Shown here one piece after another: positions 1 through 8,206 of a stretch of 64,000 nucleotides of DNA (position 1 is its first letter; the number at the start of each line of letters is the position of its first letter). The translations under genes and the position numbers were made by a program. The DNA is from Streptomyces hawaiiensis. Lineage in GTDB: Bacteria; Actinomycetota; Actinomycetes; Streptomycetales; Streptomycetaceae. The DNA lies in NCBI RefSeq assembly GCF_004803895.1, contig NZ_CP021978.1, positions 4,464,001-4,528,000 on the forward strand, in the 5' to 3' direction. A model generated the notes under the pieces. That model did no database searches. It was not told the DNA's origin and was given only the letters and a program-made list of their open reading frames with translations.

Positions 1-934
1 CGCGACGGAGGACGGACCCGTCCCCGTGATCTCGCCCCTGGTGCGCCGACTGGCCCGGCAGAACGGCCTGGACCTGCGGGAGCTGACCGGCTCCGGCCCC
101 GACGGGCTGATCCTGCGGGCGGACGTGGAGTACGCCCTGCGCGCCGCGGGCCAGGGCGCCACCGCGGCACCGGCGGCCGAGCCGCACCCGCGCATGCCGC
201 AGGCATCCGCGCCCCAGCCATCGGTGGCCTCCACCGCGGCCCCCGGCGAGGTCCGCACCCCGCTCAAGGGCATCCGGGGCGCCGTCGCCGACAAGCTGGC
301 GCGCAGTCGCCGCGAGATCCCGGACGCCACCTGCTGGGTGGACGCCGACGCCACGGAGCTGATGCGGGCGCGCACGGCCATGAACGCCGCCGGCGGACCG
401 AAGATCTCCCTCCTGGCCCTGCTGGCCCGGATCTGCACCGCGGCCCTCGCCCGCTTCCCCGAGCTCAACTCCACGGTGGACGCGGAGGCCAGGGAGATCG
501 TCCGGTTCGGCCATGTGCACCTGGGCTTCGCGGCGCAGACCGACCGGGGCCTCGTCGTCCCGGTCGTACGGGACGCGCACGCGCGGGACGCCGAGTCGCT
601 GACCGCCGAGTTCGCCCGGCTGACCGAGGCGGGCCGGACGGGGGCGCTGACGCCGGGCGAACTCACCGGCGGGACCTTCACGCTGAACAACTACGGCGTC
701 TTCGGCGTCGACGGCTCCACCCCGATCATCAACCACCCCGAGGCCGCCATGCTCGGCGTGGGCCGCATCGTCCCCAAGCCGTGGGTGCACGAGGGCGAGC
801 TGGCGGTGCGGCAGGTCGTCCAGCTCTCGCTCACCTTCGACCACCGCGTGTGCGACGGGGGCGTGGCCGGCGGCTTCCTGCGGTACGTGGCGGACTGCGT
901 GGAACAACCGGCGGTGCTGTTGCGGACGCTCTGA
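1..934 (+). CDS. Dihydrolipoamide acyltransferase (E2) of a 2-oxoacid dehydrogenase, 5' partial
   Basis: Only the C-terminal 310 residues are in the window; the frame is open from base 2 and the lipoyl domain lies upstream. A peripheral subunit-binding domain is visible near the start (SPLVRRLARQNGLDLREL, then GSGPDGLILRADV). An Ala/Pro linker and the catalytic acyltransferase domain follow, with the active-site motif DHRVCDG near the end. Its relative at 16448-17884 carries DHRLVDG. The E2 core transfers the acyl group from lipoyl-lysine to CoA. Because a complete bkdABC set lies 14 kb away, this is probably the last gene of a second branched-chain alpha-keto acid dehydrogenase operon. Substrate is inferred only; a generic E2 cannot be excluded. 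Confidence 0.9.
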   Translation, partial: ATEDGPVPVISPLVRRLARQNGLDLRELTGSGPDGLILRADVEYALRAAGQGATAAPAAEPHPRMPQASAPQPSVASTAAPGEVRTPLKGIRGAVADKLARSRREIPDATCWVDADATELMRARTAMNAAGGPKISLLALLARICTAALARFPELNSTVDAEAREIVRFGHVHLGFAAQTDRGLVVPVVRDAHARDAESLTAEFARLTEAGRTGALTPGELTGGTFTLNNYGVFGVDGSTPIINHPEAAMLGVGRIVPKPWVHEGELAVRQVVQLSLTFDHRVCDGGVAGGFLRYVADCVEQPAVLLRTL

Positions 935-1079
935 TCCCGTCCGGCCGCAGCGACTCCCGTGCGGACGCCGTGCTCGACGCGCGGACGCCATGATTCCTGT
1001 TCCGCCCGCGATCCGCGTCCCGTGATCGTGTCGGTTCCCCCGCGTTCCTTGTGATCGCGGGGGCACGCATACTCGGGGG

Positions 1080-2174
1080 GTGACCGCCTACGAGCCCCCC
1101 GGTGAACCCGGCGCCGGCACCCGCCCCGCCCAGGGAGCGGACCCCGCCGGGTACGACGCCGTCGTGCTCGCCGGCGGTGCCGCCCGGCGCCTGGGCGGCA
1201 CGGACAAACCCGGTGTGCGCGTGGGTGGGCGGGCCCTGCTCGACCGTGTGCTCGCCGCCTGCGGCGGTGCCCTGAGGACCGTCGTCGTCGCCGCGCCCCG
1301 GCCGACCGCACGGCCCGTGACCTGGGCCCGCGAGGACCCGCCCGGCGGCGGCCCGCTCGCCGCGCTCGACGCCGGGCTCCGTCACACCACGGCCGAGCAC
1401 GTCGTGGTGCTCTCCGCCGACCTGCCGTTTCTTCAGGAGCCGACCGTCGGCCGCCTGCTGCACGCGCTGCGGACGAGCGGCTGCGACGGTGTGCTGCTGA
1501 CCGACCCCGACGGCCGTGACCAGCCGCTCGTGGCCGCCTACCGCACGCCGCGCCTGCGCGAGGAACTCGCGCTCCTCGCCGGCCGGCACGGCGCCCTCAC
1601 CGGTCTTCCCCTGCGGCGTCTCACCGCCGAGTTGAACCTCACCCGCATCTCCGACCCCGTCGCGTCCTTCGACTGCGACACCTGGGACGACATCGCCACC
1701 GCCAGGGCACGTATCAGGGAGCATGGGCACGTGTTGGATGAATGGATTTCCGCCGTCAAGGACGAACTCGGGATCGACCTCGACGTCGACACCCGCGGCC
1801 TGCTCGACCTCGCCCGCGACGCCGCCCACGGTGTGGCCCGGCCCGCGGCGCCGCTGACCACCTTCCTCGTCGGCTACGCGGCCGCGCAGGCCGGCGGAGG
1901 CCCCGAGGCGGTCGCCGAGGCCGCCCGCAAGGCCGTGGCCCTCGCCGCCCGCTGGGCGCAGGAGAGCACCGCCGAGGCCCAGGAGTCCGGAACCGGGCCC
2001 CAGCTGTCGGGCACCGGGCCCCAGCTGTCCGGTCCCGGGCCCCAGCCGTCCGGGACCGGGCCTCAGCCCACCGGCCCCGGGCCTCAGCCGTCCGAGGCCG
2101 GACCCCAGCCCCCCGGCGTTCAGGGCGATGTCGCCCCCGACGCCACCCCGGACACCCGCCCGGACGCCGGATGA
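1080..2174 (+). CDS. MobA-like nucleotidyltransferase fused to a DUF6457-type domain
   Basis: 364 residues with a GTG start. The N-terminal 200 residues are a MobA-type NTP transferase: VVLAGGAARRLGG then TDKP, the PLAALDAGL segment and SADLPF with the metal-binding Asp. MobA attaches GMP to molybdopterin to form the guanine dinucleotide cofactor. From about residue 219 (LDEWISAVKDELGI) comes a helical domain like the DUF6457 tail seen on actinobacterial MobA proteins. The last 60 residues are a low-complexity tail of heptads such as GTGPQLS. The stop codon overlaps the moeA start (ATGA), so the two are probably translationally coupled molybdenum cofactor genes. Confidence 0.85.
   Translation: MTAYEPPGEPGAGTRPAQGADPAGYDAVVLAGGAARRLGGTDKPGVRVGGRALLDRVLAACGGALRTVVVAAPRPTARPVTWAREDPPGGGPLAALDAGLRHTTAEHVVVLSADLPFLQEPTVGRLLHALRTSGCDGVLLTDPDGRDQPLVAAYRTPRLREELALLAGRHGALTGLPLRRLTAELNLTRISDPVASFDCDTWDDIATARARIREHGHVLDEWISAVKDELGIDLDVDTRGLLDLARDAAHGVARPAAPLTTFLVGYAAAQAGGGPEAVAEAARKAVALAARWAQESTAEAQESGTGPQLSGTGPQLSGPGPQPSGTGPQPTGPGPQPSEAGPQPPGVQGDVAPDATPDTRPDAG
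1985..2117 (+). repeat. 21-bp in-frame tandem repeat in the MobA-like gene tail
   Basis: Six or so imperfect 21-bp units encode heptads of the form S-G-T-G-P-Q-L and S-G-P-G-P-Q-P. The period is a multiple of three, so copy number can change without breaking the frame. It forms a disordered Gly/Pro/Gln tail after the DUF6457-like domain. Confidence 0.8.
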
Positions 2175-3559
2175 CCCCGCACGGCGCCCGTGCCGGTGAG
2201 GACGCCGAGGACCTCGACGTCGAGGAGGTGCTCGCCCTCGTGAGGAACAGCAACGGCAACCACCTGCCCGACCCCGCAGCGCGAGGGGAGACGGACAGCG
2301 CCCGCACCCCCCACCAGCCCGACCCCGCCGCCCGGCCCGGCACCCGCCACCGCGCCACCCCCTGGCCCGAGGCCCGGGCCCTCGCCGAACGCGCCGGCCG
2401 CAACGCCACCCGGGCCGCCCGCCGGGACCCCGTCTCCGCGCCCCTCGACACCGCCCTCGGCCTGACCCTCGCCGCCCCGCTCGACGCCCTCACCGACCTC
2501 CCCTCCTTCGACACCTCGGCGATGGACGGCTGGGCGGTCTGCGGCCCCGCTCCCTGGCACGTACGGGACGAGGGCGTCCTCGCCGGGCACGCCGCGCCCG
2601 CGCCCCTCACCGACGGCGAGGCGGTCCGGATCGCCACCGGCGCCCGCATCCCCCCGGACACCTCCGCCGTCCTGCGCAGCGAGCACGGCCGCACCGACGA
2701 CAAGGGTCGCCTGTACGCGACCAGGGACGTAGTCCCCGGCCAGGACATCCGCCCGCGCGGCCAGGAGTGCCGCACCGGCGACCAGCTCCTGGCCGTCGGC
2801 ACCCTCGTCACCCCGGCCGTCCTCGGGCTCGCGGCGGCGGCCGGATACGACACCGTCACCGCCGTGCCCCGGGCCCGCGCCGAAGTCCTCGTACTCGGAG
2901 ACGAGTTGCTCACCCAGGGCCTGCCGCACGACGGCCTGATCCGGGACGCGCTCGGCCCCATGCTGCCGCCGTGGCTGCGGGCGCTCGGCGCCGAGGTCAC
3001 CGCCGTCCGGCGCGTCCGCGACGACGCCGAGGCCCTGCACGAGGCCATCACCACCTCCGACGCCGACGTCATCCTCACCACCGGCGGCACCGCGGCGGGT
3101 CCCGTCGACCACGTCCACCCCACCCTGAGCCGGATCGGCGCCGAACTCCTCGTGGACGGCGTCAAGGTGCGCCCGGGCCACCCCATGCTGCTGGCCCGCA
3201 TCACGGAGACCCAGCACCTCGTCGGTCTCCCGGGCAACCCGCTCGCCGCCGTCTCCGGCCTGCTGACGCTCGCCGAGCCGCTGCTGCGGATCCTCGCGGC
3301 CCGCCCGGCCCCGGAGCCGTACACGATGCCGCTCCGCGACGCCGTGCACGGGCACCCGCACGACACCCGGCTCGTCCCCGTCGTCCTGCGCGGCGACGAG
3401 GCCGTGCCGCTGCATTACAACGGCCCCGCCATGCTGCGCGGCATCGCGGCGGCCGACGCGCTGGCCGTCGTACCGCCGGGCGGCGCCCGTCCGGGGCAGG
3501 ACACGGAACTGCTCGACCTGCCCTGGGCGTCCGGAGGAATCGGGGTGTGTTTCACGTGA
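2171..3559 (+). CDS. moeA: Molybdopterin molybdotransferase MoeA
   Basis: 462 residues. The ATG overlaps the upstream stop as ATGA. MoeA inserts molybdate into adenylated molybdopterin. About 80 residues of polar extension precede the conserved core, which begins near LPSFDTSAMDGWAV. The molybdopterin-binding domain carries TTGGTAAGPVDHVH, and domain IV follows GLPGNPLAAVSG. Two usual features are altered: the common PGKP motif reads VRPGHP and TSGGVS reads TTGGTA. It could therefore be a diverged paralogue with reduced or changed activity. The 3' end holds a parS site and overlaps the next start by 13 nt. Confidence 0.88.
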   Translation: MTPHGARAGEDAEDLDVEEVLALVRNSNGNHLPDPAARGETDSARTPHQPDPAARPGTRHRATPWPEARALAERAGRNATRAARRDPVSAPLDTALGLTLAAPLDALTDLPSFDTSAMDGWAVCGPAPWHVRDEGVLAGHAAPAPLTDGEAVRIATGARIPPDTSAVLRSEHGRTDDKGRLYATRDVVPGQDIRPRGQECRTGDQLLAVGTLVTPAVLGLAAAAGYDTVTAVPRARAEVLVLGDELLTQGLPHDGLIRDALGPMLPPWLRALGAEVTAVRRVRDDAEALHEAITTSDADVILTTGGTAAGPVDHVHPTLSRIGAELLVDGVKVRPGHPMLLARITETQHLVGLPGNPLAAVSGLLTLAEPLLRILAARPAPEPYTMPLRDAVHGHPHDTRLVPVVLRGDEAVPLHYNGPAMLRGIAAADALAVVPPGGARPGQDTELLDLPWASGGIGVCFT

Positions 3560-4665
3560 AACTTCCGGGCCAGGACGCGATCGCCCGCCAGGCCGACGAG
3601 CATCTGGTGACCCATCGGGTGAAACTCCCGAGGAAAGTGGTGGAGCACCCGATCCGCCAGGTCGCCAAGCGGCTCTCCATGGCGCTGTTGGTTCTCGTCG
3701 CGACCGCGCTGATCGTCTACGCCGACCGCGACGGCTACAACGACAACGCGGGCGGCGGCCTCAGCCTCCTCGACGCGTTCTACTACGCGACCGTCACCCT
3801 CTCCACCACCGGCTACGGTGACATCACCCCGGCCGGCGAAGCCGCCCGGCTCACGAACATTCTCGTCGTCACGCCCCTGCGCGTGCTGTTCCTGATCATC
3901 CTGGTCGGTACCACCCTCGAAGCCCTCACCGAACGCACCCGGGAGGAGTGGCGACTGACCCGCTGGAGGTCCACGTTGCGCGATCACACCGTCGTCATCG
4001 GCTTTGGCACGAAGGGCAGGTCGGCGATCCGGACCGTCTGTGCGACGGGCCTGAAGAAGGAGCAGGTCGTCGTGGTCGACCCCAGCTCCAAGGTGGTGGA
4101 CGCGGCGACCGCCGAGGGCTACGCGGGCATCGTCGGGGACGCCACCCGCAGCGAGGTGCTGAAGCGGGCCGAGGTGCACAAGGCACGCCAGATCATCATC
4201 GCGACCCAGCGCGACGACACCGCGGTCCTGGTGGCGCTGACGGCCCGCCAGCTCAACCGCGGGGCCAAGATCGTGGCCACGGTGCGGGAAGAGGAGAACG
4301 CGCCACTGCTCAAGCAGTCGGGCGCCGACGCGGTCGTCACCAGCGCCAGTGCCGCCGGCCGGCTGCTCGGCCTGTCCGTGCTCAGCCCCTCCGCCGGCAT
4401 GGTGATGGAGGACCTCATCCAGCAGGGCAGCGGCCTCGACATCGTCGAACGGCCGGTCGTCAAGGCCGAGGTGGGCAAGTCGCCGCGGGAGGTCGCCGAC
4501 CTGGTGGTGAGCGTCATACGCGGTCATCGGGTCCTCGGCTACGACGATCCGGCCGTCGGGAGGCTGGAGCTGACCGACCGGCTCATCACGATCGTGCGGA
4601 AGACCCCGGGCACCCAGGTCGCGCCGGACATCCGCCCGATGCCACCGATGCCCCGCAACAACTGA
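3547..4665 (+). CDS. Potassium channel protein with RCK (TrkA-N/TrkA-C) domain
   Basis: 372 residues. GTG at 3547 is chosen because GGAGGA at 3533-3538 sits 8 nt upstream; GTG at 3556 is an alternative. The N-terminus has one membrane span (MALLVLVATALIVY), a pore helix and the K+ selectivity filter STTGYGD, then a second span. The cytoplasmic part starts with a Rossmann motif VVIGFGTKGRS typical of TrkA-N/RCK domains and ends in a TrkA-C-like domain. The protein likely conducts K+ under control of bound nucleotide or ions. Its start overlaps the end of moeA, so it is probably co-transcribed though functionally unrelated. Confidence 0.88.
   Translation: MFHVKLPGQDAIARQADEHLVTHRVKLPRKVVEHPIRQVAKRLSMALLVLVATALIVYADRDGYNDNAGGGLSLLDAFYYATVTLSTTGYGDITPAGEAARLTNILVVTPLRVLFLIILVGTTLEALTERTREEWRLTRWRSTLRDHTVVIGFGTKGRSAIRTVCATGLKKEQVVVVDPSSKVVDAATAEGYAGIVGDATRSEVLKRAEVHKARQIIIATQRDDTAVLVALTARQLNRGAKIVATVREEENAPLLKQSGADAVVTSASAAGRLLGLSVLSPSAGMVMEDLIQQGSGLDIVERPVVKAEVGKSPREVADLVVSVIRGHRVLGYDDPAVGRLELTDRLITIVRKTPGTQVAPDIRPMPPMPRNN
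3549..3562. promoter_or_regulatory. parS: parS centromere site (ParB-binding), perfect 14-bp palindrome
   Basis: GTTTCACGTGAAAC matches the Streptomyces ParB recognition sequence exactly. It lies inside the moeA-channel overlap, so it is coding in two frames: it supplies the end of moeA, including its stop codon, and the first codons of the channel. Streptomyces parS sites cluster around oriC and nucleate ParB complexes for chromosome segregation. Confidence 0.92.
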
Positions 4666-4679
4666 CGCGCGGAGCGAAC

Positions 4680-4721
4680 GGCCGGCCGCCCCGCACCCTT
4701 CCGGTGCGCGACGGCCGGCCG
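4680..4721. terminator. Bidirectional hairpin between convergent genes
   Basis: Outer arms CGGCCGGCCG on both sides enclose an inner stem GCACC/GGTGC with loop CTTCC. It separates the channel gene (+) from the ABC permease gene (-). There is no clear U-tract, as is common for Streptomyces terminators. Confidence 0.6.
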
Positions 4722-4740
4722 AGAGCCCAGGCTCCGAGGG

Positions 4741-5589
4741 CTACTTCCGGTTGTACAGCCGCATCGTGACCGGCCCGAAGACCAGCACGAACAGCGCCGC
4801 CCAGCCCAGCGACCAGGCGACCTCACCGGCCGGCCAGTCGCCGCCCATCAGGCCGCGCACCGCCGACGCCAGATGCGTGATGGGGCTGTTGTTCACGAAC
4901 GCCTGCAGCCAGCCCGGCATGGTCTTCGGGTCCACGAACACGTTGGACAGGAACGTGAGCGGGAAGATCACCATCATGCTGACGCCCATCACCGACTTCT
5001 CGGTGCGCAGCATCAGCCCGAACATCGTCCAGATCCACGAGAAGGCGAACGAGAAGGCCACCAGCAGGGCGATCCCGGCGAGCACACCGGCGACCCCGCC
5101 GTCCGGCCGGTAGCCGAGGATCATGCCGACGGTGAGCATCACGATCGACGCGATCGTGTACCGCAGGGCGTCACCGAGCAGATAGCCGACCATCGTCGAC
5201 GGCCGCCAGATCGGCAGGCTGCGGAACCGGTCGAACACGCCCTTCTCGATGTCGGTGTTCACAGAGACACCCGTGTACATCGTGATCATCACGACCGACA
5301 TCACGAGGATGCCCGGCAGCAGGAACTGGATGTACTCCTTCGGCGAGCCGGCCAGCGCCCCGCCGAACAGGTACGTATACATCAGCACCATCATGATCGG
5401 GAACGCCGTGACGTCGAAGAGCTGCTCCGGCACGTGCTTGATCTTGAGGATCGCCCGCCAGCCGAAGGTCATCGAGGCCGACCAGGCGCTCGGCCGCGGC
5501 GGCCGCTCCTTGGAGACGAGCAGCGCGGCGAGAGACTCGGTGCTGACCGGGGCGAGGTCCTTGCTCTCGGTGGTCGTCGCGGTGCTCAT
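4741..5589 (-). CDS. ABC-2 type permease, DrrB-like
   Basis: 282 residues. A cytoplasmic N-terminus (to about residue 45) is followed by about six hydrophobic segments, including FPIMMVLMYTYLFGGAL and LPGILVMSVVMITMYT. It ends in a short basic tail. This is the ABC-2 membrane subunit layout of daunorubicin-resistance DrrB and related exporters. Its start overlaps the stop of the ATPase gene by 4 nt (ATGA), so the two form a coupled operon. The exported substrate is unknown; drug or lipid-like molecules are typical of the family. Confidence 0.9.
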   Translation of the reverse strand: MSTATTTESKDLAPVSTESLAALLVSKERPPRPSAWSASMTFGWRAILKIKHVPEQLFDVTAFPIMMVLMYTYLFGGALAGSPKEYIQFLLPGILVMSVVMITMYTGVSVNTDIEKGVFDRFRSLPIWRPSTMVGYLLGDALRYTIASIVMLTVGMILGYRPDGGVAGVLAGIALLVAFSFAFSWIWTMFGLMLRTEKSVMGVSMMVIFPLTFLSNVFVDPKTMPGWLQAFVNNSPITHLASAVRGLMGGDWPAGEVAWSLGWAALFVLVFGPVTMRLYNRK

Positions 5590-6605
5590 GCCGCCACCTC
5601 GTCCTTCGGGTTGTCGGAGCGGTCGGAGGAGTCGTGCGTGTCGTGCCCGGTGAGGGCGAGGAACACCTCGTCGAGGCTGGGCTGGCCCAGCGAGAAGTTG
5701 TCGACGGTGATTCCGGCGCGGGCGAGCTCACCCAGGGCGCGGGAGGCCTGCTCGGCCGCGGAGTCGTCGCCGGCCGCCGTACCGAGGCGGGCGGTGAGGG
5801 CCACCGGGTCGGGCTCCGGCTGCACCCGCGCGTCGAGGGTGCGGCGCAGCAGGTCGGCCGCGAGAGCGCGCTGGTCGGGATCTCGTAGGCGCAGATGGAC
5901 GGACCCGGCGCCGACGGACGACTTCAGCTCGCCCTTGGTGCCCTCGGCGATCACCTTGCCGCGGTCGATGACGGCGATCCGGGACGCCAGCTGGTCGGCC
6001 TCGTCCAGATACTGCGTGGTCAGCAGCACGGTGGTGCCCTGTGCGACCACGGCCCGCACGATGTCCCACACCTGGTTGCGGCTGCGTGGGTCCAGGCCGG
6101 TCGTCGGCTCGTCGAGGAACAGCAGGTCGGGGGTGTTGAGGATGGACGCGGCGATGTCGATGCGGCGCCGCATGCCGCCCGAGTAGTGCTTGACCTGCTT
6201 CGCGGCCGCCTCCGTGAGCCCGAAGGCCTCCAGGAGTTGGCCGGCGCGCTCGCGGGCCGCCTTCTTGTGGTGCCCGAGGAGCCGGCCCAGCAGAACCAGG
6301 TTCTCGGTGCCGGTGAGGTCCTCGTCCACCGACGCGTACTGGCCGGTGAGGCTCACCCGGCCGCGCACCTCGTCCGCTTCGCGGACGATGTCGTGGCCGA
6401 AGACATGCGCCTCGCCGCCGTCCGGCCGCAGGAGTGTGGCGAGCATCTTCACGGTGGTGGTCTTGCCGGCGCCGTTCGGGCCGAGGACGCCGTAGACCGT
6501 GCCCGCGGGCACGGACAGGTCGACTCCGTCGACGGCCCTCGTCTCGCCGAACTTCTTCACCAGGCCCGCGGTCTCGATTGCCAGGCCGGACGTCTGCGTG
6601 CTCAT
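5586..6605 (-). CDS. ABC transporter ATPase, DrrA-like
   Basis: 339 residues. The start at 6605 is preceded by GGAAGGA 7 nt upstream; an upstream in-frame ATG at 6668 lacks such a site. The ATPase shows Walker A GPNGAGKTT, signature YSGGMRRR, Walker B LLFLDEPTTGLDP and a switch region TTQYLDEADQLA. The extra C-terminal domain (about residues 230-320) matches the DrrA type, which regulates the cognate DrrB. It powers export through the downstream permease. No dedicated regulator is adjacent. Confidence 0.92.
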   Translation of the reverse strand: MSTQTSGLAIETAGLVKKFGETRAVDGVDLSVPAGTVYGVLGPNGAGKTTTVKMLATLLRPDGGEAHVFGHDIVREADEVRGRVSLTGQYASVDEDLTGTENLVLLGRLLGHHKKAARERAGQLLEAFGLTEAAAKQVKHYSGGMRRRIDIAASILNTPDLLFLDEPTTGLDPRSRNQVWDIVRAVVAQGTTVLLTTQYLDEADQLASRIAVIDRGKVIAEGTKGELKSSVGAGSVHLRLRDPDQRALAADLLRRTLDARVQPEPDPVALTARLGTAAGDDSAAEQASRALGELARAGITVDNFSLGQPSLDEVFLALTGHDTHDSSDRSDNPKDEVAA

Positions 6606-6730
6606 GCTGGGGTCCTTCCGCGTGCTTGGGCTACGCATGGGGAGACCTTTACCGTCGCGCAAACTCATCGGTCCCGCACACGGTTTTTCGCCGGGACCGG
6701 ACCAAGGGCGTAGACGCGGAGGCCCGGGGG

Positions 6731-6867
6731 CGGAGCGGACCCGGTCCGGGGACGGAGCGGACCCGGTCCGGGGACGGAGGCGGACTCAGTCCGGGGACGG
6801 AGGCGGACTCAGTCCGGGGACGGAGGCGGACTCGGACCGGGACGGAGGCGGACTCGGACCGGGTACC
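6731..6867. repeat. 22-23 bp tandem repeat upstream of the quinone oxidoreductase
   Basis: About six head-to-tail copies of a unit like GGAGGCGGACTCAGTCCGG. Adjacent copies differ at few positions and change in blocks (CCCGGTCC, then CTCAGTCC, then CTCGGACC), a sign of stepwise duplication. The array ends about 20 bp before the start codon at 6887, so it occupies the expected promoter and leader. Confidence 0.8.
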
Positions 6868-6886
6868 GGCGGGTACGGTCCCTTGC

Positions 6887-7876
6887 ATGCATGCGATCAC
6901 GATTCCCGAACCTGGTGGGCCCGAGGCGCTGGTCTGGGACGAGGTCCCGGACCCCGTGCCCGGCGAGGGCGAGGTCCTGGTCGAGGTGGCGGCCGGTGCC
7001 GTCAACCGGGCCGACATCCTGCAGCGGCAGGGCTTCTACGAACCGCCGCCCGGCGCGTCCCCCTACCCCGGCCTGGAGTGCTCCGGGCGGGTCGCCGGGA
7101 TCGGCCCCGGCGTCTCCGGCTGGAACATCGGCGACGAGGTGTGCGCGCTGCTCTCCGGCGGCGGTTACGCCGAGAAGGTGGCCGTCCCGGCCGGGCAGCT
7201 GCTGCCCGTGCCCGCGGGGGTCGGCCTGACGCAGGCCGCGGCGCTGCCCGAGGTGGTCTGCACCGTCTGGTCGAACGTCTTCATGGTCGCCCACCTGCGC
7301 CCGGGCGAGACGCTGCTCGTGCACGGCGGGTCCAGCGGCATCGGCACGATGGCCATCCAGCTGGCCAAGGCCGTCGGTGCGCGGGTGGCCGTGACGGCCG
7401 GTACGAAGGAGAAGCTTCAGCGGTGCGCCGAGCTGGGCGCCGACATCCTGGTCAACTACCGCGAGCAGGACTTCGTCGAGGAGGTCAGGAAGGCGACGGA
7501 CGGTGCCGGTGCCGATGTCATCCTCGACAACATGGGCGCCAAGTACCTGGAGCGCAACGTCAAGGCCCTCGCCGTCAACGGCCGGCTCGCGATCATCGGC
7601 ATGCAGGGCGGCGTCAGGGGCGAGCTGAACATCGGCGCCCTGCTGGCCAAGCGCGCCGCCATCAGCGCGACGTCCCTGCGCGCCCGGCCGCTGGAGGAGA
7701 AGGCCGCCATCGTCGCGGCCGTACGCGAACACGTCTGGCCCCTGTTCACCGGCGACCACCTGCGTCCGGTCGTCGACCGCGAACTCCCGATGCCGGACGC
7801 TGCCGCCGCGCACCGGGTGGTGGAGGAGAGCGGCCACGTCGGCAAGGTCCTGCTGATCGCCCCGCAGGGCACCTGA
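6887..7876 (+). CDS. NAD(P)H:quinone oxidoreductase, zinc-independent MDR family
   Basis: 329 residues. ATG at 6887 gives MHAITIPEPGGPEALVW, the expected N-terminus of quinone oxidoreductase-type medium-chain dehydrogenases. Visible are the N-terminal catalytic fold with NRADILQRQGFY and a Rossmann motif LLVHGGSSGIGTMAIQLAK for NADPH. The structural zinc cysteines of alcohol dehydrogenases are absent. It probably reduces quinones or enoyl substrates in the cytoplasm. The start codon lies inside GCATGCATGC. The gene is bracketed by tandem repeats on both sides. Confidence 0.9.
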   Translation: MHAITIPEPGGPEALVWDEVPDPVPGEGEVLVEVAAGAVNRADILQRQGFYEPPPGASPYPGLECSGRVAGIGPGVSGWNIGDEVCALLSGGGYAEKVAVPAGQLLPVPAGVGLTQAAALPEVVCTVWSNVFMVAHLRPGETLLVHGGSSGIGTMAIQLAKAVGARVAVTAGTKEKLQRCAELGADILVNYREQDFVEEVRKATDGAGADVILDNMGAKYLERNVKALAVNGRLAIIGMQGGVRGELNIGALLAKRAAISATSLRARPLEEKAAIVAAVREHVWPLFTGDHLRPVVDRELPMPDAAAAHRVVEESGHVGKVLLIAPQGT

Positions 7877-7880
7877 CCCC

Positions 7881-8150
7881 CGTGGCAGGGGTTCGGCGGG
7901 CCCGGCACTGGTCCGCGGCAGTGGCATGGCTGCGTCGCCGGGCGCAGGCACCTGGCCCTGCGTCCGGGTCCGTGGCAGGGGTTCGGCGGGCCCGGCACCG
8001 GTCCGCGGCAGTGGCATGGCTGCGTCGCCGGGCGCAGGCACCCGGCCCTGCGTCCGGGTCCGTGGCAGGGGTTCGGCGGGCCCGGCACCGGTCCGCGGCA
8101 GTGGCATCGCTGCGTCGCCGGGCGCAGGCACCTGATCCCCGCGGCCTGGC
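7881..8150. repeat. Three tandem copies of a 90-bp unit
   Basis: Copies begin at 7881, 7971 and 8061, each with CGTGGCAGGGGTTCGGCGGG. The first two differ at only two positions; the third diverges in its last 20 bp. A degenerate fourth piece runs to about 8206. The array begins immediately after the quinone oxidoreductase stop, and the end of copy 3 (GCACCTGATCCCC) resembles the gene end itself (GCACCTGACCCCC). No ribosome binding site or convincing gene accompanies the array; it fills most of the 330-bp gap 7877-8206. Confidence 0.9.
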
Positions 8151-8206
8151 AGCGGCAGGGAGTTGACGGGCCCGGCGGCGGCATGACCCCGTCGCCGGGC
8201 TCGCGG

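Noticed and set aside
6885..6894. GCATGCATGC over the quinone oxidoreductase start as an operator
   Set aside because: Short alternating palindrome likely to occur by chance; no second site.
6809..8184. Minus-strand frames covering the 90-bp repeats with 30-residue periodic peptides
   Set aside because: They run antisense into the quinone oxidoreductase, have no ribosome site, and exist because the repeat length is a multiple of three.
6731..8206. CRISPR array
   Set aside because: The repeats are directly tandem without unique spacers and there are no cas genes.
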